Positions 16,001 to 25,058 of a DNA stretch of 40,663 nt are shown in pieces (position 1 is the first letter of the stretch; each line of letters begins with the position of its first letter). This DNA is from an uncultured Acidimicrobiaceae bacterium (GTDB taxonomy: Bacteria > Actinomycetota > Acidimicrobiia > Acidimicrobiales > Aldehydirespiratoraceae). The notes below the pieces were generated by a model. That model did no database searches. It had not been told where the DNA came from and saw only the letters and a program-made list of their open reading frames with translations. The stretch covers positions 1 through 40,663 of the forward strand of contig CAJWHS010000014.1 in NCBI GenBank assembly GCA_913041415.1, given 5' to 3'. The position numbers and the translations under genes are program-made.

Positions 16001-16285
16001 ATGTTGTTGGTTCCTTGCCCCCACTGCGGCCCGATGAACGCAGGCGACCTGACATACAACGGCGAGTCACACCGTCGACCCGACCCGAAGACCTGCACTC
16101 CCAAGGAGTGGCGCACCTATCTGTACCTGCGGGAGAACCCGTCGGGCTGGTTGCTCGAGAACTGGTACTGCAGCTCCGGTTGCCGCAAGCACTTCAAGAT
16201 CGAACGCCACACCCTCACCGGCGAGTTGCGAGCGCCGGTGCTGCCCGGCCGCAAGCCAGGCGCGACCCAGGGAGACATGAAGTGA
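16001..16285 (+). CDS. soxD: sarcosine oxidase delta subunit, four-Cys zinc site
   Basis: This is the small structural zinc-binding subunit of heterotetrameric sarcosine oxidase (94 aa). The N-terminus MLLVPCPHCGP carries Cys6 and Cys9. The second half of the site reads NWYCSSGCRKHF (Cys57 and Cys61). In characterised enzymes the zinc is held by Cys6, Cys9, a His and a Cys spaced four residues apart, so Cys57 takes the place of that His. The motif PKEWRTYLYLRENPSGW is characteristic of the family. It begins two bases after the soxB stop and overlaps soxA by GTGA. Confidence 0.93.
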   Translation: MLLVPCPHCGPMNAGDLTYNGESHRRPDPKTCTPKEWRTYLYLRENPSGWLLENWYCSSGCRKHFKIERHTLTGELRAPVLPGRKPGATQGDMK

Positions 16286-19131
16286 GTTACCGACTTCCGG
16301 CACCGTTGGGTAACGCGATCGATCGTTCATCGGCGATCTCGTTCACCTGGAACGGCAAGAAGCTCAAGGGCTTCGAGGGCGACACCATCGCCTCAGCACT
16401 CTTGGCCAACGGCGAGCACATCCTCGGCCGCTCCATGAAGTACCACCGGCCCCGCGGCGTGCTGACCGCTGACTTCTGGGATCCCAACACGACCGTGCAG
16501 GTCGACGACGAACCCAACGTGCGTGCCTCGCATCGCAAGCTCGCGGACGGCATGGCGGTGTCGGCGCAAAATGTGTGGCCGTCGCTAAAGTTCGACGTGA
16601 AAGCCGCCAACGGTCTCGTCGGCCGCTTCCTCACCGCCGGCTTCTACTACAAGACCTTCATGAAGCCGGCGAAACTGTGGCCGACGTACGAACATGTCTT
16701 GGCGAAATTCGCCCCGGGCGGCGCCGTCGATCTCAACACGCCGCACGGTCGCTACGACAAACGCTACGCCCACCCGGATGTCGTCGTCGCCGGCGGCGGG
16801 CCGTCGGGCATGGCTGCGGCGCTTGCGGCAGCGGAGGCCGGCTCCTCGGTGATGCTCGTCGAGCACGAACATCAGCTCGGCGGGCACCTGCTCTGGGGCT
16901 CTGACGACGACCAGGTGGCAGCCACCGAACTCGCGGCTTCCTGCGAAGCGGCCGGAGTCGAGATCCTCTCGAACTCGACGGTCGCCGGGCGCTACGAAGA
17001 CAACTGGATCTCGATCTCCCAGCGCAACCACCCCGGTGTGATCGAGCGGCTCATCAAGGCGCGAGCCAAGACCCTCGTGGTTGCGGCGGGCACGATCGAG
17101 CGTCCGTACGTCTTCCAGGGCAACGACCTTCCCGGCGTGATGACGTCGGGTGGGGCCCAGCGGCTGATCCGGATGTACGGTGTGAAGCCGGGCACTCGAG
17201 CGGTCGTGTTCACGGCGAACGAATCTGGAGACTCGGCCGTCGAGGCCCTACAGTCGGCCGGCATCTCGATCGCCCGAGTCGTCGACGCCCGATCGGGTGA
17301 GGGCATAACCTCCGCCTCTGGCTCGAAGAGTCGGGTGAAGCGGGTGACGTTAAGCGACGGCGCCACGGTCGACTGTGATCTGCTCGTCACCGCAGTTGGA
17401 TGGACCACTCCGACGTCGCTGCTCAACATGGCGGGCGATCGGCCGGTGTACGACGCCGACGCTGCTCGCTTCTTCCCCGCCGGCCCACCCGACAACGTGC
17501 TCGCCACCGGCGGCATGGTCGGCGACGGCAGCCGCAACGAACTCATCGCTCACGGGCGGGCCACGGGCGAACTCGCAGCCGGCCGAGCCGTCGTCGTTCG
17601 CCACCGCATTCAGGCCGCAACGGCCCGAGCGACACCGGTCGACGGGCAAGAACCTGACTATCCCGCCGACGAGCGCACCCCGCTCGACCGGGCCCGGCAT
17701 CCGGAGGTGTACCGCTCCACGACACACGGCATCGTCGACTACTCCGAGGACGTCTCCTCGAAGGACCTCTTCAGCGCCGCCGGTGAGGGTTTCGATTCGG
17801 TTGAACTCATCAAGCGGTTCACGACGGCGACGATGGGCCCGAGCCAGGGCAAACTTGAGACGGTCAACACCGTCGCCATGCTCGCCGAGGCCCGAAACGA
17901 AACCATTGCCGAGGTCGGCACCACAATGTGGCGTCCGCCGTACGCGCCGATCTCGTTGGGGGCACTCGCCGGTCGCATCAACGAGCCGACCAGGGTCAGC
18001 GTGCTGCAGTCCTGGCACGAGGCCAACGGCGCCACGCCCATCCTGGCCGGTCAGTGGGTCCGCCCCGAGCACTACGGCGACCCCGCCGCCGAGGTGCTTA
18101 ACACACGCACCAACGTCGGCATCATCGACGTCACGCCGCTCGGCAAACTCGACCTGCAGGGCCCTGACGTCCCGAAACTCCTCAGCCTGCTCTACACCAA
18201 CAAGTGGATGGCACTGCCGATCGGAGGTGTTCGCTACGGCCTGATGTGCGCCGAGGACGGTGTCGTGCTCGATGACGGTGTCACCGCTCGTCTCGACGAG
18301 GAGCACTACCTGATGACCACGACGTCGTCCGGCGCCGCCAAGATCTGGCACTGGATTGAGATGTGGCTCCAGACCGAGCATCCCGACTGGCAGGTCCACG
18401 TCACGCCGGTGACCACCGGCCTGACATCGATCAATATCGCAGGTCCAAACTCCCGCGAGTTGCTCGGCCGTCTCACCGACGACATCGACCTTGACCCGGA
18501 CGCGTTCCCATACATGAACGTGCGCCGGGGCACGATCGCCGGTGTCGAGAACTGCATCGCCTGGCGCATCGGCTTCACCGGTGAACTCTCCTATGAGATC
18601 CATGTACCCTCGGGCCACGCGGTACACGTCTGGGGGCAACTCCTCGAGCAGGGTGCCGATCTCGGTGTGAAGGCATTTGGCCTCGAGGCGCAGCGCATCA
18701 TGCGACTCGAGAAGGGACACTTCATCGTGGGCCAAGACACCGACGGCCTGTCGAAGGCGCCGGTCACCGGCCTGAACCCGCTCCTCAAACTCGACAAGGA
18801 CGACTGGGCGGGCATGCCCGAGGTCGCCTGGACCATAGAGTCCGGCGACCACCCGGTCATCGTGGCGTGTCAGCCCGACAACGGCTCGGTTGTTCCTGAG
18901 GAGGCGGCGCAGATCCTGCGAGCCGGCACCACCGAGATCGTCGGCCGCATCACGTCGAGTCGCATGTCCCCGACCCTGAACCGGTCGATCTGCCTCGCGC
19001 AGGTCACCAAGGAGTTCGCCACCCCCGGCACCTCGCTCGAGGTCCTGCTGGTCAGCGGCGAGCGCATCACGGCGACAGTGCAGGAGCACCACGCCCACTT
19101 CGATCCGGAAGGAGCGCGTCTCCGTGGTTGA
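16282..19131 (+). CDS. soxA: sarcosine oxidase alpha subunit
   Basis: This large subunit holds the NAD and folate sites (949 aa). Its order is an N-terminal ferredoxin-like domain (FEGDTIASALLANGEHILGRSMKYHRPRG, residues about 31-59), a pyridine-nucleotide-disulfide domain with VVVAGGGPSGMAAALAAAEAG near residue 171, and a C-terminal GcvT-like domain from about residue 570 (GHSAVHV-type ends with TGLNPLLKLDKDDW). The start is the GTG at 16282, overlapping the soxD stop; the track start at 15823 is inside soxB. GELSYEIHVPSGHAVHVW and GLEAQRIMRLEKG mark the folate domain. Length agrees with known SoxA. Confidence 0.95.
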   Translation: MSYRLPAPLGNAIDRSSAISFTWNGKKLKGFEGDTIASALLANGEHILGRSMKYHRPRGVLTADFWDPNTTVQVDDEPNVRASHRKLADGMAVSAQNVWPSLKFDVKAANGLVGRFLTAGFYYKTFMKPAKLWPTYEHVLAKFAPGGAVDLNTPHGRYDKRYAHPDVVVAGGGPSGMAAALAAAEAGSSVMLVEHEHQLGGHLLWGSDDDQVAATELAASCEAAGVEILSNSTVAGRYEDNWISISQRNHPGVIERLIKARAKTLVVAAGTIERPYVFQGNDLPGVMTSGGAQRLIRMYGVKPGTRAVVFTANESGDSAVEALQSAGISIARVVDARSGEGITSASGSKSRVKRVTLSDGATVDCDLLVTAVGWTTPTSLLNMAGDRPVYDADAARFFPAGPPDNVLATGGMVGDGSRNELIAHGRATGELAAGRAVVVRHRIQAATARATPVDGQEPDYPADERTPLDRARHPEVYRSTTHGIVDYSEDVSSKDLFSAAGEGFDSVELIKRFTTATMGPSQGKLETVNTVAMLAEARNETIAEVGTTMWRPPYAPISLGALAGRINEPTRVSVLQSWHEANGATPILAGQWVRPEHYGDPAAEVLNTRTNVGIIDVTPLGKLDLQGPDVPKLLSLLYTNKWMALPIGGVRYGLMCAEDGVVLDDGVTARLDEEHYLMTTTSSGAAKIWHWIEMWLQTEHPDWQVHVTPVTTGLTSINIAGPNSRELLGRLTDDIDLDPDAFPYMNVRRGTIAGVENCIAWRIGFTGELSYEIHVPSGHAVHVWGQLLEQGADLGVKAFGLEAQRIMRLEKGHFIVGQDTDGLSKAPVTGLNPLLKLDKDDWAGMPEVAWTIESGDHPVIVACQPDNGSVVPEEAAQILRAGTTEIVGRITSSRMSPTLNRSICLAQVTKEFATPGTSLEVLLVSGERITATVQEHHAHFDPEGARLRG

Positions 19132-19597
19132 GATCACTCATCTCGATTCGATGCCCAAGGCCAGCGTGCGGGCCGCAGACGGCACAGCGGCGGCCGCTGC
19201 ACTCGGCCTGAACTTCGGCTCATCTGAGCGGCGAGGCGACACCCTCGTCGTTCGGATCCGACCCGACGAGTGGTACCTGCTCGGCGATGGCGCTCCGGCG
19301 ATGGCGGCCAGTCTCGACCTCTCGGGCTTCGCCTCAATGGTTGACACCAGCCACAGCCGCACCGCCGTTCGCGTCACCGGCGATCGTGCCGCCGACACGT
19401 TGGCCAAGCTCGGCAGCGCCGACTTCGGTGATCACATGACCCCCAACCGCGCAGCGCTGGGCAACGGCATCGCCGGCGTCACATGCGACATCGTGCGTGA
19501 CGACCAAAGCGGCGTGCGGAGCTATCTGCTGCTCCTCGACGGCAGCTTCGTCACGTATTTCCTAGGAGCGTTGCACGACGCCGCATCGGAGTTCTGA
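19124..19597 (+). CDS. soxG: sarcosine oxidase gamma subunit
   Basis: This is the GcvT-like small subunit of the tetramer (157 aa). Recognisable segments are RIRPDEWYLLGD, MVDTSHSRTAVRVTGDRAADTLAKL and the C-terminal SFVTYFLGALHDAASEF. The GTG start at 19124 lies 9 nt after GGAAGGAG and overlaps the end of soxA by 8 bases. With this gene the operon encodes all four subunits. The glyA and purU genes that often accompany sox operons are not in this window. Confidence 0.92.
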   Translation: MVEITHLDSMPKASVRAADGTAAAAALGLNFGSSERRGDTLVVRIRPDEWYLLGDGAPAMAASLDLSGFASMVDTSHSRTAVRVTGDRAADTLAKLGSADFGDHMTPNRAALGNGIAGVTCDIVRDDQSGVRSYLLLLDGSFVTYFLGALHDAASEF

Positions 19598-19612
19598 GAA
19601 CAACGTGTGTTT

Positions 19613-19631
19613 GACCGACACCCGGTCGGTC
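19613..19631 (+). terminator. hairpin after the sox operon
   Basis: GACCGAC, the loop ACCCG and GTCGGTC form a perfect 7-bp stem 16 bases after the soxG stop. There is no T-run, so it may be a U-less terminator or an operator. Confidence 0.4.
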
Positions 19632-19697
19632 GAAGCTCTCCTCGTGGCGCTGTCTCGTCGGTGCCGCTAGACCGTTTTTCGGGATCAAGGGACCTCC

Positions 19698-20138
19698 GTG
19701 GCTAACGCGACACTCGAACACCAGGCCATTGACATCCGTCAAGCCTTTGACGCCCACGGCTCGACGATTTTCACCCTGTGTCGTCGGTTTCTCGAAGATG
19801 CGGATGCTTCGGCGCTCACCCGCGACATCTTCGTGACCGTCGCCGCTCGGGGTGAAACCGACCCGGCTCCGGCCCTGCTCGACGCAACGGCACGCCGACT
19901 CGCCGCCTATGCCGACCCGAGTGCGGTCGTGGACGAAGTCGAGCGAATCCGGGTTGCCGACGGGCTCCGGAGGCTCGCCGAGTCTCGTCGCCGTCTCGTC
20001 ACACTTGCGCTCGTTGACCGCCTCGATCATGCAGAGATCGCAGCTCGCACTAGCACGCCGGTGCTCGAGGTTGCGGCAGAGATCCGTGCCGGACTCTTGG
20101 CGATCCGGAACCATATGACCGCCATGGCGCCGGCCTGA
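19698..20138 (+). CDS. small ECF sigma factor-like protein, degenerate
   Basis: This 146-residue protein starts at a GTG with AAGGGA upstream. It resembles an ECF sigma factor in outline. Residues 14-45 (IRQAFDAHGSTIFTLCRRFL...) recall region 2.1-2.2, and residues 90-140 (LRRLAESRRRLVTLALVDRLDHAEIA) recall the region 4 helix-turn-helix with its usual R-x-V-x-x-L and E-I-A elements. The core-binding and -10 recognition residues are weak, and the linker is shorter than in typical factors of 160-200 residues. No anti-sigma gene is adjacent. It may be a diverged sigma factor or a regulator derived from one. The gene is separated from sox by a hairpin. Confidence 0.55.
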   Translation: MANATLEHQAIDIRQAFDAHGSTIFTLCRRFLEDADASALTRDIFVTVAARGETDPAPALLDATARRLAAYADPSAVVDEVERIRVADGLRRLAESRRRLVTLALVDRLDHAEIAARTSTPVLEVAAEIRAGLLAIRNHMTAMAPA

Positions 20139-20199
20139 CCCCCGGGGCCGAACCCAGGGATGCAGACGCACACGTGCGGCCGTGTCGGCAAGCAAGGCG

Positions 20200-21450
20200 C
20201 TAGGGCCCAGCCAGCCGATTGACGCTGGCGAGCAACTGCTCGACCTCGGCTCGGGTGTTGTAGTGACTGGCCGAAGCTCGAATGCAGTTCTCGATGCCGA
20301 GCGGTTTGAGCACGCTCGCCGAGTAGTAGTCCTGCTTTCGAGCATGGGTGCGCACGCCCTCGGCGTTGAGTGTGTCGACAACGTCGAGGCTGTCGTGGCC
20401 CTCGATCCAAAACGAAACCATGCCAGAGCGATGCTCACTCGCCTCGGGGCCGACCACGTGCACGCCATCGAGCTGACCCAGGCCGGGCAAGCCGCCCGTA
20501 CCCCACATCATGGCGTCGACGAGACCCTGCTCCTGGTCACGGATCGCAGCGGATGCGGCCTCGAGCCGAGCCCTCGGTTCGGTTTCGTCGCTGACCTCGG
20601 CGCCGAGCCATTCGAGGTAGCGCACGACCTCGGAGAATGCGGCATAGGCCGAGGCATCGCGTGTGCCGAGTTCCCAGACGTTGGCGGGTGCACCGGCGAG
20701 TTGATCGTGCGGTGCCATTGCGAGCCGGTCGGAGACCCATGCGACACCGAAGTTGTGACGCGAGAACAGCTTGTAGCCCGACACGACGTAGCCGTCGATC
20801 CCGTAGTCGTCGACGGCGACATGGCCGTGGGCGGCATGTTGAATGCCGTCGACGATGATGAAGCATTCGGGCGCGATCGCTCGGATCTCGGCAGCGATGG
20901 CCTTCACATCGACATGCATGCCCGTGACCGGACTGGCGTGGATGATCGTCGCCACCGCAAGGTCGGGCGTGATGGCAGGGCGGTACTGCTCCGCGCTGAC
21001 GACCGTCGACACCGTGTCGAAGTGGACCTGCTCGTAGGTCATGCCGGCGACCTCGGCCCAACGGCGACCAGCGCTGTAGGTCGCTGGGTGCTCGAGATGA
21101 CTGCCGAGAATCCTCGCTCCGCTCGACGCAAGCGTTGCGTTGCGGATCAACCGACCGAGCAATTCCGTACCGGACTCTCCAATGAACACTTCGCCGCTCG
21201 ACGCCCCCATCAGCAGCTTCATGTCGTCGCGACCTTGGGTGATGATCTCCATGAGGTACTGCGAAGCGGCGTTCGCCCGGCCCTGGTTGTCGGGGAAGGC
21301 CATCAGCTCGGCCGTGCGTTCCACAGCTGCCTTCAGGGTGAGCGAGCCACCGGCGTTCTCGAAGAAGGCACGGGGCCCCTGGATGGGACACACATCGGCG
21401 TGATGAAAGCGGTCGCGAATAGCGGCCAGCAGTGCCGGGTCGAAGGTCAC
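20200..21450 (-). CDS. class V aminotransferase / cysteine desulfurase-like PLP enzyme
   Basis: This is a fold-type I PLP enzyme of unknown reaction (416 aa). The PLP Lys is in DGYVVSGYKLFSRHNFGVAWVS and the Asp-x-x-x-His element is VDGIQHAAHGHV. ENAGGSLTLKAAVERTAE and the C-terminal RASASHYNTRAEVEQLL are typical of the NifS/isopenicillin-N-epimerase branch. The start is the GTG at 21450 (VTFDPALLAAIRDRF) with GGAGG ten bases upstream; the track start at 21576 reaches almost into the divergent formamidase gene. No Cys-containing desulfurase loop stands out. The gene is divergent from the formamidase-urease operon, so its substrate may be nitrogen-related. Confidence 0.85.
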   Translation of the reverse strand: MTFDPALLAAIRDRFHHADVCPIQGPRAFFENAGGSLTLKAAVERTAELMAFPDNQGRANAASQYLMEIITQGRDDMKLLMGASSGEVFIGESGTELLGRLIRNATLASSGARILGSHLEHPATYSAGRRWAEVAGMTYEQVHFDTVSTVVSAEQYRPAITPDLAVATIIHASPVTGMHVDVKAIAAEIRAIAPECFIIVDGIQHAAHGHVAVDDYGIDGYVVSGYKLFSRHNFGVAWVSDRLAMAPHDQLAGAPANVWELGTRDASAYAAFSEVVRYLEWLGAEVSDETEPRARLEAASAAIRDQEQGLVDAMMWGTGGLPGLGQLDGVHVVGPEASEHRSGMVSFWIEGHDSLDVVDTLNAEGVRTHARKQDYYSASVLKPLGIENCIRASASHYNTRAEVEQLLASVNRLAGP

Positions 21451-21513
21451 GAAGGCGGATCCTCCCACAGTTTGCGGCGCAAGGCTGTGCGGCAGGCACA
21501 ACTTGCTCTTGTC

Positions 21514-21542
21514 GATCGGAGCCACGACGAAATGCGATCGGA
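21514..21542. repeat. paired heptamer repeats in the divergent promoter
   Basis: CGATCGGA occurs twice, with starts 22 bases apart (about two helical turns). The inverted heptamer TCCGATC sits at 21590-21596, directly before the formamidase ATG. A regulator site is possible, but GATCG is common in this DNA. Confidence 0.35.
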
Positions 21543-21584
21543 AAGGTGTCACTTCACGGACACAGTCACGAAACACTTTGGCCT

Positions 21585-21590
21585 TATGGT
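21585..21590 (+). promoter_or_regulatory. putative leaderless -10 of the formamidase-urease operon
   Basis: TATGGT is followed by six bases and the ATG at 21597, with no ribosome site. Confidence 0.5.
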
Positions 21591-21596
21591 CCGATC

Positions 21597-22676
21597 ATGC
21601 GTGTCGAACTCTCCGAGCAGACAGCTACAGCGATCGCCTCGAAGCCAACCAAGGCCCAGGTGCTCCCAGCCACTCCCGAAACCTGCTTCTGGGGCTATCT
21701 CGATCGAGACCAACCCCCCGTTATGGAGGTCGATTCGGGCGCAGTGATCGCCATTGAGGCAGTCACCCATCACTCCGGTGACGCTGCTGACATCATGATG
21801 GACGACGGGGTACGGGCCATCTGGGAAGCCATCGACCCCGCCGAGCGGGCGCCCGGGGTGCACATTATGACTGGGCCGGTCCACGTTCGAGGTGCTCAGC
21901 CCGGCGATGCCATCCTCGTCAAGATCCTCGATATGGAACCTCGTTTCCGCTACGGCTCGAATTGTGCCGCCAACTGGGGATTGCTCTACGACGTCTTCGG
22001 GAAAGAGCGCATCACGATCTACGAACTGGCCGAAGGCGAGGGTTTCACCGCAACTGCCTCACCGAGCTACGCCTTCGACTTCAACGCACGCGACCTCTAT
22101 GACATCCCGGGAGTGATCTCCAACCCGACCGCTAGCGAACGACACCCCTTCACCGTTCCGGTCAACGTGCCGGTTCGGCCCCATTTTGGGGTGATGGGGG
22201 TAGCCCCGCCCAGCGACGAGCGGATCAGCTCTATTCCACCCGGTGTATTCGGCGGCAACGTTGACAACTGGCGGCTCGGGCCGGGCGCGTCGATGCTGTA
22301 TCCAGTCTTCGCTGAGGGGGGTGGGCTTTACGTTGGCGACCCGCACTTCGCTCAGGGCGATGGCGAGATCTGTGGGACGGCCATTGAGGCCTCGATCAAC
22401 GCCCGCATTCAGGTGTTTCATCTCACCGATCTCGCCGTCACATCACCTGTGCTGGTTCACGGGTCATCGTGGGTCACCCATGGCTTCGGCGACACGCTCG
22501 ATGAGGCGATGCGTATGTCGGCGGAACAGATGCTGTGGCTGCTCACCGACCGACTCGGGCTCTCCGCCGACGACGCATATTCACTCAGCTCGGTCGCCGT
22601 CGACTTCGGTGTGACCCAGGTGGTTGACGGCACCGTCGGCTGCCATGGGATTATTGACACCTCCATATTCGGCTGA
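21597..22676 (+). CDS. acetamidase/formamidase family protein
   Basis: This FmdA/AmdA-family amidase is predicted to hydrolyse formamide or another short amide to ammonia and acid (359 aa). Family markers are DSGAVIAIEAVTHHSGD, GPVHVRGAQPGDAILVKIL, a central NVPVRPHFGVMGVAP, IPPGVFGGNVDNW and GDPHFAQGDGEICGTAIE. SSWVTHGFGDTLDEAM and the C-terminal QVVDGTVGCHG are also typical. The ATG at 21597 starts MRVELSEQTATAIAS; the track ORF starts earlier but overlaps the PLP gene. It heads an operon of eight genes ending with an amidohydrolase, 51 bases before ureA. Formamidases often accompany urease as ammonia suppliers. Confidence 0.9.
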   Translation: MRVELSEQTATAIASKPTKAQVLPATPETCFWGYLDRDQPPVMEVDSGAVIAIEAVTHHSGDAADIMMDDGVRAIWEAIDPAERAPGVHIMTGPVHVRGAQPGDAILVKILDMEPRFRYGSNCAANWGLLYDVFGKERITIYELAEGEGFTATASPSYAFDFNARDLYDIPGVISNPTASERHPFTVPVNVPVRPHFGVMGVAPPSDERISSIPPGVFGGNVDNWRLGPGASMLYPVFAEGGGLYVGDPHFAQGDGEICGTAIEASINARIQVFHLTDLAVTSPVLVHGSSWVTHGFGDTLDEAMRMSAEQMLWLLTDRLGLSADDAYSLSSVAVDFGVTQVVDGTVGCHGIIDTSIFG

Positions 22677-22727
22677 GATCAGGGCCTGGAGAACCACAAG
22701 ACCCGAGCGATCAAGGAACGCGAATCC

Positions 22728-23030
22728 GTGCAACTCAGTCCCCACGAACAAGAGCGGCTCCTGGTGGTCGTTGCCGCTGATGTCGCCCAACGGCGCCGCG
22801 ATCGGGGTCTGCGGCTCAATCATCCAGAAGCAGTTGCGCTGCTTACCGCCTGGGTGTTTGAGGGTGCCCGAGACGGCTGCACCGTGGTAGATCTCATGGA
22901 AAAAGGCCGCGAGATCCTGACCCGCGACGATGTGATGGAAGGCGTTCCCGAGATGCTCGACGGAATCCAGATCGAAGCGACGTTCCCCGACGGAACCAAG
23001 CTGGTGACCCTGCACCAGCCGATTCCGTGA
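22728..23030 (+). CDS. ureA: urease gamma subunit
   Basis: This is the smallest structural subunit of the nickel urease (100 aa). The family signature begins [34 protein letters not shown] and ends [16 protein letters not shown]. The GTG start follows AAGGAA by nine bases. The stop overlaps the ureB GTG by four bases. The three structural genes are separate, as is usual in bacteria other than Helicobacter. Confidence 0.96.
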   Translation: MQLSPHEQERLLVVVAADVAQRRRDRGLRLNHPEAVALLTAWVFEGARDGCTVVDLMEKGREILTRDDVMEGVPEMLDGIQIEATFPDGTKLVTLHQPIP

Positions 23031-23353
23031 TTCCCGGCGAAGTCGTTGGCCCCGACGACACCATCGAACTCAACGCCGGTCGACCGACACAACGCCTGCG
23101 CGTCGAGAACACTGGCGACCGCCCCGTGCAGGTCGGCTCGCACTTTCATTTTGCTGAAGTAAACGACGCCCTCGTCTTCGACCGCCGCGCTGCTCACGGT
23201 TACCGACTCGATATTCCCGCCGGAACCGCCGTTCGGTTCGAACCTGGTATCGACCTCGACGTCGACCTCGTCGCCTTCGGCGGCGCACGGCGAGTCCCCG
23301 GACTTCGAGGCCAAGTCGGCGGACCACTCGACCCTGGACCCGTTCATGACTGA
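23027..23353 (+). CDS. ureB: urease beta subunit
   Basis: This is the structural beta subunit (108 aa). [16 protein letters not shown] and [15 protein letters not shown] are diagnostic. The C-terminal tail [17 protein letters not shown] departs from the usual conserved ending. The GTG start overlaps the ureA stop, and the end overlaps ureC by 8 bases. Confidence 0.95.
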   Translation: MIPGEVVGPDDTIELNAGRPTQRLRVENTGDRPVQVGSHFHFAEVNDALVFDRRAAHGYRLDIPAGTAVRFEPGIDLDVDLVAFGGARRVPGLRGQVGGPLDPGPVHD

Positions 23354-25049
23354 ACTGCCCCGCAACCGTTACCGCGCCCTGTACGGCCCTACCGCTGGCG
23401 ACCGGATTCGTCTCGCCGACACCGACCTGTTCATCGAAGTCGAAACCGATCACTGTGTCGGCGGTGACGAAGCCGTTTTCGGCGGCGGCAAAGTCATCCG
23501 CGAGTCGATGGGTCAGTCGACCACTACCCGCGCCGAAGGCACTCCTGATCTCGTGATCACCGGCGCAGTTATCCTCGACCACTGGGGCATCGTGAAAGCC
23601 GATGTCGGCATCCGTGACGGCCGCATCGCCGCCATCGGACGAGCCGGCAACCCCGACACGACCGACGGTGTGCACCCTCATCTCGTCATCGGGCCGTCGA
23701 CGGAGATCATGGCTGGTAATGGTCGAATCCTCACCGCTGGCGCGATCGACTGTCACGTCCACCTGATCTGCCCTGAACTGATGACCGAGGCCCTGTCCTC
23801 GGGGATCACGACCATTCTGGGTGGTGGCACTGGCCCCGCAGAAGGGTCCAAGGCCACCACCACTACACCGGGCTCCTGGAACGTCGCCCGAATGCTCGAA
23901 GCCCTCGATCAGTGGCCGGTCAACGTGGCACTTCTCGGCAAGGGGAACACTGCCTCAGAAGCCGCCCTGCACGAACAGCTTCGCGGTGGGGTCGCCGGCT
24001 TCAAACTCCACGAAGACTGGGGAACCACCCCCGCGGCCATCGACACGTGTCTGCGAGTCGCCGACGACAGTGGCGTCCAGGTTGCGATCCACACCGACAC
24101 GCTCAACGAAGCTGGCTACGTCGAAAGCACCCTGGCGGCGATCGCCGGCCGCTCGATCCACACCTTCCACACTGAGGGGGCCGGTGGCGGCCACGCCCCA
24201 GACATCATCACCGTTGCATCGCACCCCAACGTTTTGCCATCATCGACCAACCCAACGCGTCCACACACCGTCAACACCGTCGCCGAACACGTCGACATGT
24301 TGATGGTCTGCCATCACCTCAACCCAACCGTTCCCGAAGATCTTGCGTTCGCAGAAAGTCGGATCCGCCCCTCCACCATCGCCGCAGAGGACGTGTTGCA
24401 CGACATGGGCGCCATCTCCATGATCGGGTCGGACTCGCAGGCGATGGGTCGCATCGGCGAAGTCATCCTGCGGACCTGGCAGACCGCCCACGTGATGAAA
24501 CGCCGAAGGGGAGCGCTCCCCGGCGACGGTCCATCCGACAATCATCGGGCCCGGCGCTATGTTGCGAAATACACGATCTGCCCGGCGATCGCCCACGGCC
24601 TTGATGCCGACGTCGGGTCAGTCGAGACAGGCAAACTCGCCGACCTCGTCCTTTGGGACCCACGCTTCTTCGGCGTGCGCCCGCACGCCGTCGTGAAGGG
24701 CGGCATGATCGCTTGGGCCCAGATGGGTGACGCCAACGCATCAATCCCAACGCCACAGCCTGTCTTCCCCCGTCCGATGTTCGGCGCCGCTCCTGTTGTT
24801 GCCGCCAAGACCAGCGTTGCGTGGGTTTCGCCGGTAGCACTCGAACACGGCATCGATGCCGCCATCACCCGCCCACTTGTCGCCGTAGGCAATTGTCGTT
24901 CGGTCGGCAAGAACGACATGGTCGAGAACCCTGCTCGCCCCGACATCGCGGTCGACCCCGACACATTCACTGTGACGATCGACGGTGACGTCATCGAGGA
25001 GGCCCCTGCAGAGGAGCTCCCGATGGCGCAGCGGTACTTCCTGTTCTGA
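23346..25049 (+). CDS. ureC: urease alpha (catalytic) subunit
   Basis: This catalytic subunit hydrolyses urea to ammonia and carbamate (567 aa, the usual length). The two-nickel site is complete: His137 and His139 in [11 protein letters not shown], carbamylated Lys220 in [10 protein letters not shown], His249 in [10 protein letters not shown], His275 in [14 protein letters not shown] and Asp363 in GSDSQAMGR. The mobile flap MVCHHLNP carries Cys322 and His323. Normal motifs throughout indicate an active enzyme once the accessory proteins load nickel. The ATG overlaps the end of ureB. Confidence 0.97.
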   Translation: MTELPRNRYRALYGPTAGDRIRLADTDLFIEVETDHCVGGDEAVFGGGKVIRESMGQSTTTRAEGTPDLVITGAVILDHWGIVKADVGIRDGRIAAIGRAGNPDTTDGVHPHLVIGPSTEIMAGNGRILTAGAIDCHVHLICPELMTEALSSGITTILGGGTGPAEGSKATTTTPGSWNVARMLEALDQWPVNVALLGKGNTASEAALHEQLRGGVAGFKLHEDWGTTPAAIDTCLRVADDSGVQVAIHTDTLNEAGYVESTLAAIAGRSIHTFHTEGAGGGHAPDIITVASHPNVLPSSTNPTRPHTVNTVAEHVDMLMVCHHLNPTVPEDLAFAESRIRPSTIAAEDVLHDMGAISMIGSDSQAMGRIGEVILRTWQTAHVMKRRRGALPGDGPSDNHRARRYVAKYTICPAIAHGLDADVGSVETGKLADLVLWDPRFFGVRPHAVVKGGMIAWAQMGDANASIPTPQPVFPRPMFGAAPVVAAKTSVAWVSPVALEHGIDAAITRPLVAVGNCRSVGKNDMVENPARPDIAVDPDTFTVTIDGDVIEEAPAEELPMAQRYFLF

Positions 25050-25058
25050 ACTCATTTC

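Noticed and set aside
17350-19137. Minus-strand ORF of 595 aa
   Set aside because: It is antisense to soxA, whose domains are unmistakable; its sequence shows no recognisable fold.
20182-21747. Plus-strand ORF of 521 aa
   Set aside because: It is antisense to the PLP enzyme and overlaps the formamidase in another frame. The PLP Lys motif and formamidase motifs identify the real genes.
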